Shown piece by piece: positions 36,264 through 45,965 of a DNA stretch of 64,000 nucleotides. The notes beneath the pieces were generated by a model. The model did not search any database and was not told where the DNA came from. It worked only from the letters and a program-made list of their open reading frames with translations. A program made the position numbers and the translations under genes. The DNA is taken from positions 124,001 to 188,000 of the forward strand of contig MAAE01000037.1 of assembly GCA_002162675.1 (NCBI GenBank). Direction: 5' to 3'. Numbering within the stretch: position 1 is the stretch's first letter; every line of letters starts with the position of its first letter. This DNA comes from Colwellia sp. 39_35_sub15_T18 (GTDB taxonomy: Bacteria > Pseudomonadota > Gammaproteobacteria > Enterobacterales > Alteromonadaceae).

Positions 36264-37013
36264 GTGATTAAACCTACTGTTTGGATTCAAGCTGGCATGG
36301 TCATTATCTATGGTGCCAGTTTTGATGCCGCTCCCCACAACCACCATGCGATACAAGTGATATGGCCTCAACGTAATTCGCTTTGTAAATTAAATGAAAA
36401 CGATATAGCAGAGCTAGTCATTATTGACTCAAAAATTGAGCATCAACTACAAATGTCAGCCGGCTGGATATTACTTGTTGAGCCCAAAAGCAATTTAGGA
36501 CAAGAGCTGTCTAATAAACTCGCGGGTCAATCACTCAAAACATTTAGTTCACCTTTTTCTACTACGATGAAAACACCAACACAAACCGAAGACTTAACGG
36601 TGCTTTTAACTCCTTTGTTTAGCACATTAAAACTCACAAACCAGTTATTACTTATTAACAACGACACGGTAGTTGATAAACGCATTCAACAGTTATTAAC
36701 TCAATTAGGTCAATGTTTACACGGTGACTGCATCAAACCATCAAATTGGCGAGCCAGTGAAGTCGCTAAGCAATTGGCCTTATCTGAAAGTCGTTTTTTG
36801 CACTTATTTAGTGAAGAACTCGGCATTGCTTGGCGACCCTATTTATTATGGCGACGGATGATGTGCGCGATTCAAGCCATGGTAAACAACAGCTCTGCTA
36901 CTGAGGCGGCTCATCTGGCAGGGTTTTCAGACAGCGCCCATTTAAGCCGCACTTTTAAAAACGCCTTTGGTATGACCATAAGGCAAGCCCGTACTCTTTT
37001 TGAAAAAAGTTAG
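36264..37013 (+). CDS. AraC-family transcriptional regulator
   Basis: 249 residues, GTG start with AAAGG nine bases upstream. The N-terminal part is an AraC-like cupin sensing region (HNHHAIQVIWPQ). C-terminal HTH pair: SEVAKQLALSESRFLHLFSEELG, then ATEAAHLAGFSDSAHLSRTFKNAFG. The following gene set (small membrane protein, transglutaminase) may form an operon. Ligand unknown. Confidence 0.88.
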   Translation: MIKPTVWIQAGMVIIYGASFDAAPHNHHAIQVIWPQRNSLCKLNENDIAELVIIDSKIEHQLQMSAGWILLVEPKSNLGQELSNKLAGQSLKTFSSPFSTTMKTPTQTEDLTVLLTPLFSTLKLTNQLLLINNDTVVDKRIQQLLTQLGQCLHGDCIKPSNWRASEVAKQLALSESRFLHLFSEELGIAWRPYLLWRRMMCAIQAMVNNSSATEAAHLAGFSDSAHLSRTFKNAFGMTIRQARTLFEKS

Positions 37014-37083
37014 CTAGTTTATTCAAGTTATCTTTAGAGGGGTTGATTATGATATTCCTACAATCATTGAGTAGGAATAACCC

Positions 37084-37293
37084 ATGAAGCAGAAATTTAA
37101 TCGTTCGATGTTAGCCATTGTCGCGCTAATAATCGTGTTAGTGACTTTAATACATGGCAATACTGCCGAGATATCCATATTCCATGGCTTTATTTTACAC
37201 CCCGTATTTTTATTATCAGGGCTTTCTTTATTGGCCGTCGTTATAAAGCAACGAAGCCATGATCAATTCAAAACAGGTGTTACCCATGACTAA
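37084..37293 (+). CDS. Small two-helix membrane protein
   Basis: 69 residues, two hydrophobic segments (about 9-23 and 37-55) with basic N-terminus. No family recognised. Between AraC and a transglutaminase-like gene, with AGGAATAACC before the ATG. Confidence 0.55.
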   Translation: MKQKFNRSMLAIVALIIVLVTLIHGNTAEISIFHGFILHPVFLLSGLSLLAVVIKQRSHDQFKTGVTHD

Positions 37294-37324
37294 ATTATCA
37301 CAGGATTTTCTTTTATAAACCAAG

Positions 37325-38020
37325 ATGTTGAACTTTAAGCACCCAAAAATTCAAGCCTTAATATCACAAAGACATTGGCGAAACTTGTCACAATTTGATG
37401 CCATTGGCGCAATTTATCATTATGTACGCGATGAAATTCGTTTTGGCTATAACGCTGATGACCGCCTCTCAGCAAGCCAAGTGCTTAAAGATGGTTATGG
37501 ACAATGTAATACTAAAGGTACCTTGTTAATGGCACTACTACGCGCGGTTGGCATATCAACACGGCTGCATGGTTTTACTATTTACAATGAATTACAGCGT
37601 GGCGCCATTCCTGATTATTTGTTTGTTGTAGCGCCGAAACGCATTATTCATAGTTGGGTAGAAATTTATCAAAATGATCGTTGGATAAATTTAGAAGGTT
37701 ATATCATCGACCAAGCCTTTTTAAAGCAAGTTCAGCGCAATTTTGCTGATCAATGTCAACAATTCTCAGGTTTTGGTATTGCCACTAAATGTCTTGCCAC
37801 CCCAAATGTTGACTGGCAAGGAGAAGACACTTACATACAAAGTGACGGCATTGCCGATGATTTTGGCGTATATAGCCAACCAGATGACTTTTACGCTAGC
37901 CACGGCAGTAACTTTTCAGGCGTTAAAAAACTGCTTTTTCGTTATCTATTTCGCCATTTAATAAACTTAAACGTAAATCGTATTCGTGCTCATGGCGTTA
38001 GCCAAAATAATCAGTCATAA
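37325..38020 (+). CDS. Transglutaminase-like protein
   Basis: 231 residues. Transglutaminase core with Cys in GYGQCNTKGTLLMALLRAVG and His in RIIHSWVEIY, followed by INLEGYIID, giving the Cys-His-acid triad. The ATG follows the small membrane gene by 32 bp. Bacterial members hydrolyse or cross-link proteins; the substrate is unknown. Confidence 0.82.
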   Translation: MLNFKHPKIQALISQRHWRNLSQFDAIGAIYHYVRDEIRFGYNADDRLSASQVLKDGYGQCNTKGTLLMALLRAVGISTRLHGFTIYNELQRGAIPDYLFVVAPKRIIHSWVEIYQNDRWINLEGYIIDQAFLKQVQRNFADQCQQFSGFGIATKCLATPNVDWQGEDTYIQSDGIADDFGVYSQPDDFYASHGSNFSGVKKLLFRYLFRHLINLNVNRIRAHGVSQNNQS

Positions 38021-38039
38021 AATACATTTGAATCGCTAG

Positions 38040-38105
38040 TGGCCGCGAATATAGAGCTAATACAACGATAAATTGGTCATAAGTTATTTCAATTGGTATT
38101 AGTGG
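38040..38105. repeat. Second copy of the TAATACCAAT-type repeat, inverted
   Basis: Reverse complement reads ACTAATACCAATTGAAATAA then CTTATGACCAAT, partly matching the copy near 9825. It lies between the transglutaminase and lysA genes. Weak evidence, listed so that a whole-genome search could confirm it. Confidence 0.3.
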
Positions 38106-38215
38106 TCAAACAATTAAACTATGTAATAATATAGCCTCTCTTAAAAAAATTATTCATCATTCTAAGCGGCTTATTAATTTAGCCTCACCACTTTATTAAA
38201 AAAGCGAAAAAACTC

Positions 38216-39478
38216 ATGACAATACAAAAACACTTTCCCTATGTAGATAATAATATGTTTGCTGAAAATGTTGCCCTTAGCGATATTGCTAAGCAAGTTG
38301 GCACGCCATTTTATTGTTATTCAAATACCGCTATCAAACAAAATTATCAAGATTATCAACAAGCTTTCTCAGATCAAGACACCTTGATTTGTTACGCTGT
38401 AAAAGCCAATGGCAACCAAGCGGTATTATCTACCCTAGCAAAATTAGGCTCAGGTGCCGATGTGGTATCAATGGGTGAAATTCTTCGTGCCCGTGCTGCG
38501 GGTATTCCTGCTGAAAAAATAGTTTATTCTGGCGTTGCTAAAACGGGTGAGGAAATTGCATACGCACTCAATGAAGGTATTTTTCAATTCAATGTTGAGT
38601 CTGAGCCAGAAGTTGAATTAATCAGCCAAATAGCCACCAAGTTAAATAAAACTGCCGCAATATCTTTTCGTATCAACCCCGATGTTTGTGCTAACACTCA
38701 TGCAAAAATATCAACAGGTAAGTCTGAGAATAAGTTTGGTGTACCTATTAGTAAAGCGCGCCTAGCTTATAAACAAGCTGCTGCGCTGCCGAATATAAAA
38801 GTACAAGGGGTTGATGTTCATATTGGCTCACAACTTACCCAACTTGCGCCATTTGAAGAAGCCTACCAGCGCATTGCTCAGCTAGTCGTTGACTTGAGAG
38901 AAGATGGTCATGATATTAGCGTGATAGATATTGGTGGTGGTTTAGGCATTACCTACCGTGATGAAAACATTCCATCGAAACAAGCTTATGCCGCGGTTGC
39001 TAAAGCGCAATTAGGTCATTTGAACTGTAAAATAGTGATTGAACCAGGCCGCTCTTTACTGGGTAATGCTGGCATATTAGTCACCGGTGTCGTTTTTGTA
39101 AAAACAGGCGAAGAACGTCAGTTTTTGATATTAGATGCTGGTATGAATGATCTTATTCGTCCAAGTATGTACGAGGCTTATCATGAAGTGCTAGCCGTTA
39201 AGAAAGTAAGTACCGCACTTAAAACCTACGATATTGTTGGCCCTGTTTGTGAAACGGGTGATACCTTTGCCAAAGCTCGACAAATCAATGAATCTACATC
39301 AGGTGACTTACTTGCCATTATGAGTTGTGGTGCCTACGGGGCGGTTATGGCGTCAACCTATAATACTCGCATGTTAGCGCCGGAAGTGATGGTTAAGGGG
39401 AGTGAATTTGCCATTGTACGTCAACGCCCTACTTACGAAGCAGTAATTAACGCTGATTCAGTACCAAACTGGTTATAA
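38216..39478 (+). CDS. lysA: Diaminopimelate decarboxylase
   Basis: 420 residues, PLP-dependent alanine racemase fold. The PLP lysine is K63 (CYAVKANGN); HIGSQL, GGGLGITY, EPGRSLLGNAG and GPVCETGDTF mark the cofactor and active-site regions. It catalyses the last step of lysine biosynthesis (meso-diaminopimelate to lysine). It is not next to dapF here. Confidence 0.97.
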   Translation: MTIQKHFPYVDNNMFAENVALSDIAKQVGTPFYCYSNTAIKQNYQDYQQAFSDQDTLICYAVKANGNQAVLSTLAKLGSGADVVSMGEILRARAAGIPAEKIVYSGVAKTGEEIAYALNEGIFQFNVESEPEVELISQIATKLNKTAAISFRINPDVCANTHAKISTGKSENKFGVPISKARLAYKQAAALPNIKVQGVDVHIGSQLTQLAPFEEAYQRIAQLVVDLREDGHDISVIDIGGGLGITYRDENIPSKQAYAAVAKAQLGHLNCKIVIEPGRSLLGNAGILVTGVVFVKTGEERQFLILDAGMNDLIRPSMYEAYHEVLAVKKVSTALKTYDIVGPVCETGDTFAKARQINESTSGDLLAIMSCGAYGAVMASTYNTRMLAPEVMVKGSEFAIVRQRPTYEAVINADSVPNWL

Positions 39479-39504
39479 TTGTCGGCTGGGTTTAATGCGC
39501 TTAA

Positions 39505-39849
39505 CTAAAATACACAACAAACATCGTCTAACATACAAGTAATAACCCAAACATTTTTATAACCAACACGTTGTAATTGCTCTGCTGACAAAGTGGCTCT
39601 AGCCCCGGTAGCACAGTGAATGAAAATAGCTAAATCTTCATTCGGGTGCAGTTGCAACATTTTCATTTCTAATAAACCTCGTGGCATGTTAATTGCGCCG
39701 CCTGCTGATTTTTCATTAAATTCAGCAGACTCTCGCACATCAATAACAATACCCTTGTCATGTTTACACTTCACCACTGCATCGGCCGCGGTAATAGTAT
39801 TTAATGACTCTCTTGCTTTAGCAATAATTTCTGGGATAGTTTTTAACAT
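39505..39849 (-). CDS. Rhodanese-like sulfurtransferase with Cys-rich tail
   Basis: 114 residues. Single rhodanese domain with VIDVRESAEF, INMPRGLLEMKM, and active-site loop IHCATGARATLSAEQL (C79). Unusually the C-terminus ends in ITCMLDDVCCVF, with C105, C111, C112. Rhodaneses move sulfane sulfur. Divergent from an ArsR-type regulator, suggesting sulfide or persulfide response. Confidence 0.88.
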   Translation of the reverse strand: MLKTIPEIIAKARESLNTITAADAVVKCKHDKGIVIDVRESAEFNEKSAGGAINMPRGLLEMKMLQLHPNEDLAIFIHCATGARATLSAEQLQRVGYKNVWVITCMLDDVCCVF

Positions 39850-39913
39850 GAGTATTCCTTTGTATTAAGCCTAGCGCCTTCAAGCGATCACTCTCGATTA
39901 ATATAAAACAAAC

Positions 39914-39955
39914 ATTAGCTTTTGCTAATTTAACTTTATATTAGCCTTTACTAAT
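39914..39955. promoter_or_regulatory. Two related palindromes between the rhodanese and ArsR genes
   Basis: ATTAGC-TTTT-GCTAAT (39914-39929) is a perfect inverted repeat, and ATTAG-CCTTTA-CTAAT (39940-39955) a second, 26 bp apart. Located in the divergent region; probable operators for the ArsR-type regulator controlling itself and the rhodanese. Confidence 0.5.
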
Positions 39956-40009
39956 TTAAACTTCAATAGTAAACTTTATCAAAATTAATATTAAATATAT
40001 GGGCTCAGT

Positions 40010-40315
40010 ATGGTTATGGACAAAGATAAATTAGCAGAAAATGCCCAACAGGTTGCCGCCATTTTGAAGCAACTTTCTAATCCGCATCGTTTAATGATTT
40101 TATGCTGCATCACCAATGGTGAGTTAACCGTCGGTGATTTAAACGAGCAGATTGACTTATCACAGTCGGCCTTATCTCAACACCTAGCGAAATTAAGAGA
40201 AGGTAACATAGTCACTACTAGGCGTGAGTCACAGACTATTTACTATAAAATTTCTAATCCAAAAATCAAATACTTGCTGGAAGTATTGCAAGAGCAACTT
40301 TGTCATAACAATTAG
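40010..40315 (+). CDS. ArsR-family regulator, BigR/SqrR-like
   Basis: 101 residues. Winged HTH with QLSNPHRLMILCCI, LSQSALSQHLAKLREGNIV and QTIYYKI. Cysteines C32, C33 and C98: the C32-C98 interval (66) equals that of the sulfide/persulfide sensors BigR (C42-C108) and SqrR (C41-C107). This supports a persulfide switch regulating the divergent rhodanese. No ArsR metal motif (CxC) is visible. Biochemistry is inferred. Confidence 0.8.
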   Translation: MVMDKDKLAENAQQVAAILKQLSNPHRLMILCCITNGELTVGDLNEQIDLSQSALSQHLAKLREGNIVTTRRESQTIYYKISNPKIKYLLEVLQEQLCHNN

Positions 40316-40694
40316 CCGATAACTTAAATAAGGCGATAACCCAAAGAAGTGCTAACTCAAAAAAGATAACAACGTTATGCCAACAGCGACTAATTTTACT
40401 GCTAAGCTAATTCACCACGTTTTGGTAAGCAAAACCCCCTTTTTATAACTAGCTCTAAAAGAGCAAGGTAGAAATAAGCTAATTAGTTGAGAAAAGAGTA
40501 CTTTTGGTTATAATGATAATTAACGTAATTTATAACACTCGTTAGCTATTCATCTCTATATTCATGACTTCTTACTTAGAGAGAACTATTATTTCGTCGT
40601 TTTTTTAGACGAAGTCGTGTCCATCAATATTGAATAGAGACAGTAATAGCCAGTGCTATAAGTAAAGTCATCAATAATCTAGGGTATTTATTAT
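40316..40694 (+). promoter_or_regulatory. Promoter and long leader of the chemoreceptor gene
   Basis: 379-bp non-coding stretch. A plausible promoter is TTGAGA (40487-40492), 16 bp, TATAAT (40509-40514), which would leave a leader of about 175 nt. It holds a hairpin TTCGTC-N9-GACGAA (about 40593-40613). Upstream of the promoter GTTTTG-GTAAG-CAAAAC and GCTCT-AAA-AGAGC could also fold. I do not recognise a riboswitch. Confidence 0.45.
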
Positions 40695-41795
40695 ATGTTT
40701 GGTTTTGTCAAAAAAGAACAACTCACCACGCTAGAAAAAGAGAACCAACAACTAAAACAACAAGTTTTAGCACTTGAAGCTGAAGTTGCTAATGCCAACG
40801 ATGAAAGTCAGCAGTTAGCACAAGATATGTCAGACAATACCAACCGTTATCGCCATCAAGAAGAAATCAACAGCTTATGGCTTGGTTCAGCAGAGCTAGT
40901 TAACAACATACGTGAAGGCCTTGCTGCCTCGTCTAGCGACTTAATAACCCACCGCGATGATTTCCAATCTTCCCAAACACTATTCGATAATATCCTTTCA
41001 ATGTTAGCCTCAACAATAACGGCTACCTCAAAAATTAGTAGTGATAGTCAAAACGCTTCTACCTCGGTAGATAATTTAAAATCGGCCACTGCCGGTATCA
41101 ATGACTTTGTAAACATTATCAAAGGCATTTCAGATCAAACTAACTTATTAGCATTAAATGCCGCCATTGAAGCGGCTCGTGCAGGTGAACAAGGACGAGG
41201 CTTTGCGGTAGTTGCTGATGAAGTAAGAACCTTAGCACAACGCTCTGCTGAAGCATCAAATGAGATTTCAAACTTAATTGAACAAGTTAACCAGCAAATG
41301 GAGCAAGTTATTGCTGGTATTGCTCATGTTGGTGAAAAAAGTAGCGACATCAGCGATAGTACTGCCACCATTGAAAATACCGCTAATGATATTGTTTCGG
41401 TCTCGAAAAAAATGTATTCAGTGATTAGTCATTCAACGGCCGATGCCTTTTTACAAACAGTAAAAATGGATCATGTGGTATGGAAAATGGATGTCTATCA
41501 AGTCATGTTAGGCATGTCTGATAAAAATATTGACGATTTTGCTGATCATACTATGTGTAGGCTAGGACAGTGGTACTCTCAAGGTGAGGGTGCTGAAAAA
41601 TACTCTGCATATAATGCCTTTAAACGCCTTGATGCGCCACATGCACAAGTACATACTTATGGTATAAAGGCTCTAAAGGCCATGAAAAATGACGACATGG
41701 CACAAGCCGTGAAAGATTTATCGGTGATGGAAAGTGCCAGCGTTGAAGTGGTAAATTTATTAACCACATTGTCCGATGAAATAGCTCAAGATTAA
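40695..41795 (+). CDS. Soluble methyl-accepting chemoreceptor with CZB zinc domain
   Basis: 366 residues with no transmembrane segment. N-terminal coiled coil (8-45), then the receptor signalling tip (about 140-200; [35 protein letters not shown]), and a C-terminal CZB domain with H260, H285, C288, H316 ([16 protein letters not shown]). CZB proteins sense zinc or hypochlorous acid (as in TlpD). The best model is a cytoplasmic receptor. Confidence 0.92.
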   Translation: MFGFVKKEQLTTLEKENQQLKQQVLALEAEVANANDESQQLAQDMSDNTNRYRHQEEINSLWLGSAELVNNIREGLAASSSDLITHRDDFQSSQTLFDNILSMLASTITATSKISSDSQNASTSVDNLKSATAGINDFVNIIKGISDQTNLLALNAAIEAARAGEQGRGFAVVADEVRTLAQRSAEASNEISNLIEQVNQQMEQVIAGIAHVGEKSSDISDSTATIENTANDIVSVSKKMYSVISHSTADAFLQTVKMDHVVWKMDVYQVMLGMSDKNIDDFADHTMCRLGQWYSQGEGAEKYSAYNAFKRLDAPHAQVHTYGIKALKAMKNDDMAQAVKDLSVMESASVEVVNLLTTLSDEIAQD

Positions 41796-42009
41796 TATTT
41801 GTTCAGTATCTTTTGCCAGTCAAGATCATAATCAAGGTTATCTATAATAGGTGAAATTTCCTTATAGCTAGCCTTGTTTTGCTTTTTCTCTCTTAGTAGA
41901 CAAAAAATAGCCTGTTCATGCTAATTCAAATGAGTCTATTATCTTGCTAAGCACACGTTAGTTACCTAAAATACTCAATAATCTACATTACTCATATTTC
42001 AGGCTTGTT

Positions 42010-43683
42010 ATGGCATTACCAGATAAATTTATTTTCTCGATGAACCGCGTTAGTAAAGTTGTACCTCCTAAACGCACTATCCTCAAAAACATTTCATTGT
42101 CATTTTTCCCCGGCGCTAAAATTGGTGTACTAGGTTTGAATGGCTCGGGTAAGTCAACATTGCTACGCATTATGGCGGGCATTGACAGTGAATTTGAAGG
42201 CGAAGCTAGCGCACTTGCAGGCACTAAGATAGGTTATTTACCTCAAGAGCCTGAATTAGATGAAAGCAAAACCGTTAGAGAAGTGGTTGAAGATGCCGTT
42301 TCAACGGTTAAAAATGCCTTAAAACGCCTTGATGAAGTCTATAACGAATACGCAGAAGAAGGGGCAGACTTTGATGCGCTTGCCAAAGAACAAGGCCAGT
42401 TAGAAGATATTATTAACACCCAAGACGGTCATAATATTGATAACGTACTAGAGCGCGCTGCCGATGCTTTACGTCTACCGCCTTGGGAACAGAAAATTGC
42501 AGTACTCAGTGGTGGTGAACGTCGCCGTGTCGCCTTATGTCATTTATTATTACAAAAACCTGATATGTTATTGCTCGATGAGCCAACCAACCATTTAGAT
42601 GCAGAGTCGGTTGCTTGGTTAGAGCGCTTCTTACATGATTACCCAGGCACCGTTGTGGCAATTACCCATGATAGATATTTCCTTGATAATGTCGCCGGTT
42701 GGATTTTAGAGCTAGACAGAGGTGAAGGTATTCCGTGGGAAGGCAACTACTCTTCATGGCTTGAACAAAAAGATGCTCGTTTAACGCAAGAAAGCAAAAG
42801 TGAAAACGCCTTACAAAAAACCATTAAACAAGAACTAGAGTGGGTGCGCTCTAATCCCAAAGCGCGACAAGCAAAAAGTAAAGCGCGTATGGCGCGTTTT
42901 GAAGAGCTTAGCAGTCAAGAAAACCAAAAACGTAATGAAACCAACGAACTGTATATTCCACCAGGACCACGCTTAGGTGATAAGGTACTTGAGGTAACTA
43001 ACCTTAAAAAATCATTCGATAATAGAGTGCTCATTGATGATTTAACCTTTAGTGTACCTAAAGGTGCTATTGTCGGCATTATTGGTGCCAATGGTGCGGG
43101 TAAATCAACACTATTCAAAATGATGTCGGGGACAGAGCAACAAGACTCAGGCACCATTGAACTAGGTGATACGGTTAAACTCGCCAGCGTTGATCAATTT
43201 CGCAATGATATGAATGATAGCAACACTGTCTACCAAGAAATATCACAAGGCCTTGATATTTTAGAAATTGGTAACTACCAAATTCCAAGTAGAGCCTATT
43301 GTTCACGTTTCAACTTTAAAGGTAATGATCAACAAAAATTCATTAAAGACCTTTCTGGTGGTGAACGCAATCGTGTCCATTTAGCTAAGTTAGTGCAAAC
43401 GGGTGGTAACTTATTACTACTTGATGAGCCCACCAATGATTTAGATGTAGAAACCTTACGTGCACTTGAAGAAGCTATTTTAGAGTTTCCGGGTTGTGCC
43501 ATGGTAATTTCTCATGATCGCTGGTTTTTAGACCGTATCGCCACCCATATTTTGGACTACCGTGATGAAGGAAAAATTAACTTCTTCGAAGGTAATTTCA
43601 CTGAATATGAAGCTTGGATGAAAAAAACCTTAGGCGCCGCAGCAATTGAGCCGCATCGTATTAAGTATAAGAAAATTGGTTAG
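42010..43683 (+). CDS. ettA: Energy-dependent translational throttle protein EttA
   Basis: 557 residues, normal length; two ABC-F ATPase domains, each with Walker A (GLNGSGKST and GANGAGKST), LSGGE-type signature (VLSGGERRRV and DLSGGERNRV) and Walker B (LLLDEPTNHLD, LLLDEPTNDLD), joined by the arm linker. EttA binds the ribosomal E site and throttles translation on ADP/ATP ratio. Confidence 0.97.
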   Translation: MALPDKFIFSMNRVSKVVPPKRTILKNISLSFFPGAKIGVLGLNGSGKSTLLRIMAGIDSEFEGEASALAGTKIGYLPQEPELDESKTVREVVEDAVSTVKNALKRLDEVYNEYAEEGADFDALAKEQGQLEDIINTQDGHNIDNVLERAADALRLPPWEQKIAVLSGGERRRVALCHLLLQKPDMLLLDEPTNHLDAESVAWLERFLHDYPGTVVAITHDRYFLDNVAGWILELDRGEGIPWEGNYSSWLEQKDARLTQESKSENALQKTIKQELEWVRSNPKARQAKSKARMARFEELSSQENQKRNETNELYIPPGPRLGDKVLEVTNLKKSFDNRVLIDDLTFSVPKGAIVGIIGANGAGKSTLFKMMSGTEQQDSGTIELGDTVKLASVDQFRNDMNDSNTVYQEISQGLDILEIGNYQIPSRAYCSRFNFKGNDQQKFIKDLSGGERNRVHLAKLVQTGGNLLLLDEPTNDLDVETLRALEEAILEFPGCAMVISHDRWFLDRIATHILDYRDEGKINFFEGNFTEYEAWMKKTLGAAAIEPHRIKYKKIG

Positions 43684-43709
43684 TTTACTTAGCCAATAAC
43701 TTTAGCGCT

Positions 43710-43748
43710 AAAAAGACCGTTAAAATATTCATTTTTAACGGTCTTTTT
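43710..43748 (+). terminator. Intrinsic terminator after ettA
   Basis: AAAAAGACCGTTAAAA pairs with TTTTAACGGTCTTTTT (16 bp, loop TATTCAT), 26 bp after the stop codon. The flanking A and T runs make it potentially bidirectional. Confidence 0.9.
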
Positions 43749-43821
43749 CGATACCAATTAGTTAAAAACCAGTCTATGCTAAGAACATGTTTTATCAATA
43801 ATTTACTTCAGTAGGCCTATT

Positions 43822-44187
43822 TTGATAGAGAACAGACGACAATTTACGCGCATATTATTTTCAATTCAGGCCGAGCTAACAATTGAAGATAACAGCTACC
43901 CCGTTTCCATTCATGACATTTCACTTAATGGTGCACTCGTGACCGCGGTGAATTCAGAGCAAGCATTAAAAGGCAAGTTTGGCACCTTAAGCTTTTTCCT
44001 TTCAGATAATGAGTCTGAAGTTACCATGCATATTGCTGTTGTTCACGAGCATGAAGACGAAACAGGGTTGCAGTGTAATGCCATTGATATAGACAGCGTT
44101 ACTCACCTTCGTCGTTTAGTTGAGCTAAATTTAGGCGATAGCGACCAACTCAATAAAGAACTTAGTCAACTTTCCCGACTAGTCTAA
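43822..44187 (+). CDS. PilZ-domain protein
   Basis: 121 residues from a TTG start (IENRRQFTR). PilZ motif: RRxxxR at the N-terminus and D-x-S-x-x-G (DISLNGAL) for cyclic-di-GMP binding. A single-domain PilZ adaptor. AGG sits about 8 bases before the TTG. No c-di-GMP enzyme is adjacent. Confidence 0.82.
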   Translation: MIENRRQFTRILFSIQAELTIEDNSYPVSIHDISLNGALVTAVNSEQALKGKFGTLSFFLSDNESEVTMHIAVVHEHEDETGLQCNAIDIDSVTHLRRLVELNLGDSDQLNKELSQLSRLV

Positions 44188-44264
44188 TTTTTCGACTTAC
44201 CCACGATGCAGTTTATCACTATGCAATTATACCACCATTCAATTTTACTACTAAAGGAAGCGTT

Positions 44265-44762
44265 ATGAATCACCTTGTTATTTCTTGTATTGGCCCTGAT
44301 AAAACAGGTCTAGTTGACTCATTATCAAAAATAATCAGCGACCATCAAGGAAACTGGCAAGTCAGTAGCTTGCACCACTTATCAGGTTTTTTTGCTGGTG
44401 TTATTGAAGTGGCTGTTGATGAAAGTCATTGCCAGGATTTAATAGCGGCGTTACAAGCAATCTCAGGATTGAATTGCCAAATAGAATTAGCCGAGCAAGA
44501 TTCACCGCAAGTAAGTACTAGCTTACAATTAGAGTTAACCGCGAATGATAGAGCAGGAATCATACAAGAAATATCTTCAGTGATCCATCAACAAGGCGGC
44601 AACTTAATTAAGCTAGTCAGCTCACAAGCAAGCGCGCCTCACACCGGTCAACTGATGTTTAATGCCAAAGTGCAGATTGCCATGAATGAATCAGACCTAG
44701 ATGATTTAGTTGCTGCCCTAGAGCATATTGCCGATGATTTAATGGTAGATATCAGTCGCTAA
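44265..44762 (+). CDS. ACT-domain GcvR-like regulator
   Basis: 165 residues, two ACT domains: VISCIGPDKTGLVDSLSKII, then LELTANDRAGIIQEISSVIH. GcvR represses the glycine cleavage operon by binding GcvA. No gcv genes are here, so the assignment to GcvR rather than another double-ACT protein is moderate. Confidence 0.78.
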   Translation: MNHLVISCIGPDKTGLVDSLSKIISDHQGNWQVSSLHHLSGFFAGVIEVAVDESHCQDLIAALQAISGLNCQIELAEQDSPQVSTSLQLELTANDRAGIIQEISSVIHQQGGNLIKLVSSQASAPHTGQLMFNAKVQIAMNESDLDDLVAALEHIADDLMVDISR

Positions 44763-44798
44763 GCGTTAAATTTGTAAAATGCTAGTTAACAGCAACTG

Positions 44799-45881
44799 TT
44801 AAAGGGCGACCGCTTCATCAAAATAGATGGAAAACTCACTACCCTTACCCCATTCGCTGGTAATCACCAGCTCGGCTTTATGGTGTAATAATACATGTTT
44901 AACAATGGCTAAACCTAAACCCGAGCCTCCTGTATCACGAGAGCGTGACTTGTCAATACGATAAAAACGCTCAGTTAATCGATTAACATGTTCAGCCTTT
45001 ATGCCGTCGCCATTATCTCTGACACTAAAAACCATTTTATCGCCATTACGTTGCCAGCTAACATCTATTATGCCTTTAGTTGTGGTGTAGGCAATGGCAT
45101 TAGATATTAAATTGGCACAAGCACTTTTCAGCTCAGTTTCAATACCATAGACACCAAAATCTGAAGCAATATTAGCGCGTATTTTATGATTTTTTTCTTG
45201 GTTTAACCATTTAGCATCTTCAACCAAGTTCCTAACCACAAATGGCATATTGACTTGATCCATATCGATATCATCACGGTTGTTTTCAACTTTTGACAAA
45301 CTCAGTAGTTGCTCAACCAAACGCTCCATACGGCTTACTTGACCTTCAATGGTACTGAAAACTTTTTGCCAATGGGGATCTAAAGCATGATCTGTTTCTT
45401 GGATCATTTCCACATAACCGCGCACTACCGTTAATGGCGTTTTTAACTCATGAGAAACGTTCGCTACAAACTCTCTACGCATTCTTTTTAAGCGATGATA
45501 TTTTGCAATAGCGCGAGCCATCAAAACAACTTGCTCACAGCCAAAAGCCATCACTGAAATTTCTAACTGCAATTCATCATTTAATGGCGACACAACCGAT
45601 AATGGCGTGTCAAAATTGTCTTGTTGCAAAAACTCAGCAAATTCTGGAGCGACTAATAATTCCGTTATATGTTGACCAACATTTTCGGGAAATCGTACCC
45701 CTAATAAACGCTGTGCTTTTTTATTGCCTGCTATAATAATAAGCTCTGGCGATAACACCAATGCGGCATCAGGTAAAGCTTCAATACCCGAATGAAAGCG
45801 AAAATCTTGCTTATCTAGATTTACACTTCTCCGTGCCTCAGTGATTGCGTTTACCGTGTTTGAAATGGCTTGATTTGACAT
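44799..45881 (-). CDS. phoR: Phosphate-regulon sensor kinase PhoR, lacking membrane segments
   Basis: 360 residues, about 70 fewer than E. coli PhoR (431). PAS-like region (about 28-130; EALPDAALVLSPE, GNKKAQRLLGVRFPEN), HisKA with VSHELKTPLTVVRGY, HATPase with NLISNAIAYT, DNGDGIK, GGSGLGLAI. It starts 84 bp after phoB's stop, leaving no space for transmembrane helices, and an in-frame stop (TAA) lies 39 bp upstream of the ATG. Unlike usual PhoR, no hydrophobic segment is visible. It pairs with phoB as the phosphate two-component system. Confidence 0.9.
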   Translation of the reverse strand: MSNQAISNTVNAITEARRSVNLDKQDFRFHSGIEALPDAALVLSPELIIIAGNKKAQRLLGVRFPENVGQHITELLVAPEFAEFLQQDNFDTPLSVVSPLNDELQLEISVMAFGCEQVVLMARAIAKYHRLKRMRREFVANVSHELKTPLTVVRGYVEMIQETDHALDPHWQKVFSTIEGQVSRMERLVEQLLSLSKVENNRDDIDMDQVNMPFVVRNLVEDAKWLNQEKNHKIRANIASDFGVYGIETELKSACANLISNAIAYTTTKGIIDVSWQRNGDKMVFSVRDNGDGIKAEHVNRLTERFYRIDKSRSRDTGGSGLGLAIVKHVLLHHKAELVITSEWGKGSEFSIYFDEAVAL

Positions 45882-45965
45882 CTGTTGTTCACATTCTTGA
45901 TAAAGATATTTTTAAAGATAAGCTACCTGTAAAAATAAAAGTAAAAATAAAGGCGCGCTTAATAA

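Noticed and set aside
38216..39478. Arginine decarboxylase rather than LysA
   Set aside because: Length (420 residues), HIGSQL and GPVCETGD match diaminopimelate decarboxylase.
44799..45965. Frameshifted phoR that lost its membrane segment
   Set aside because: Only 84 bp separate phoB and phoR, too short for two helices in any frame, so a simple frameshift does not explain the absence.
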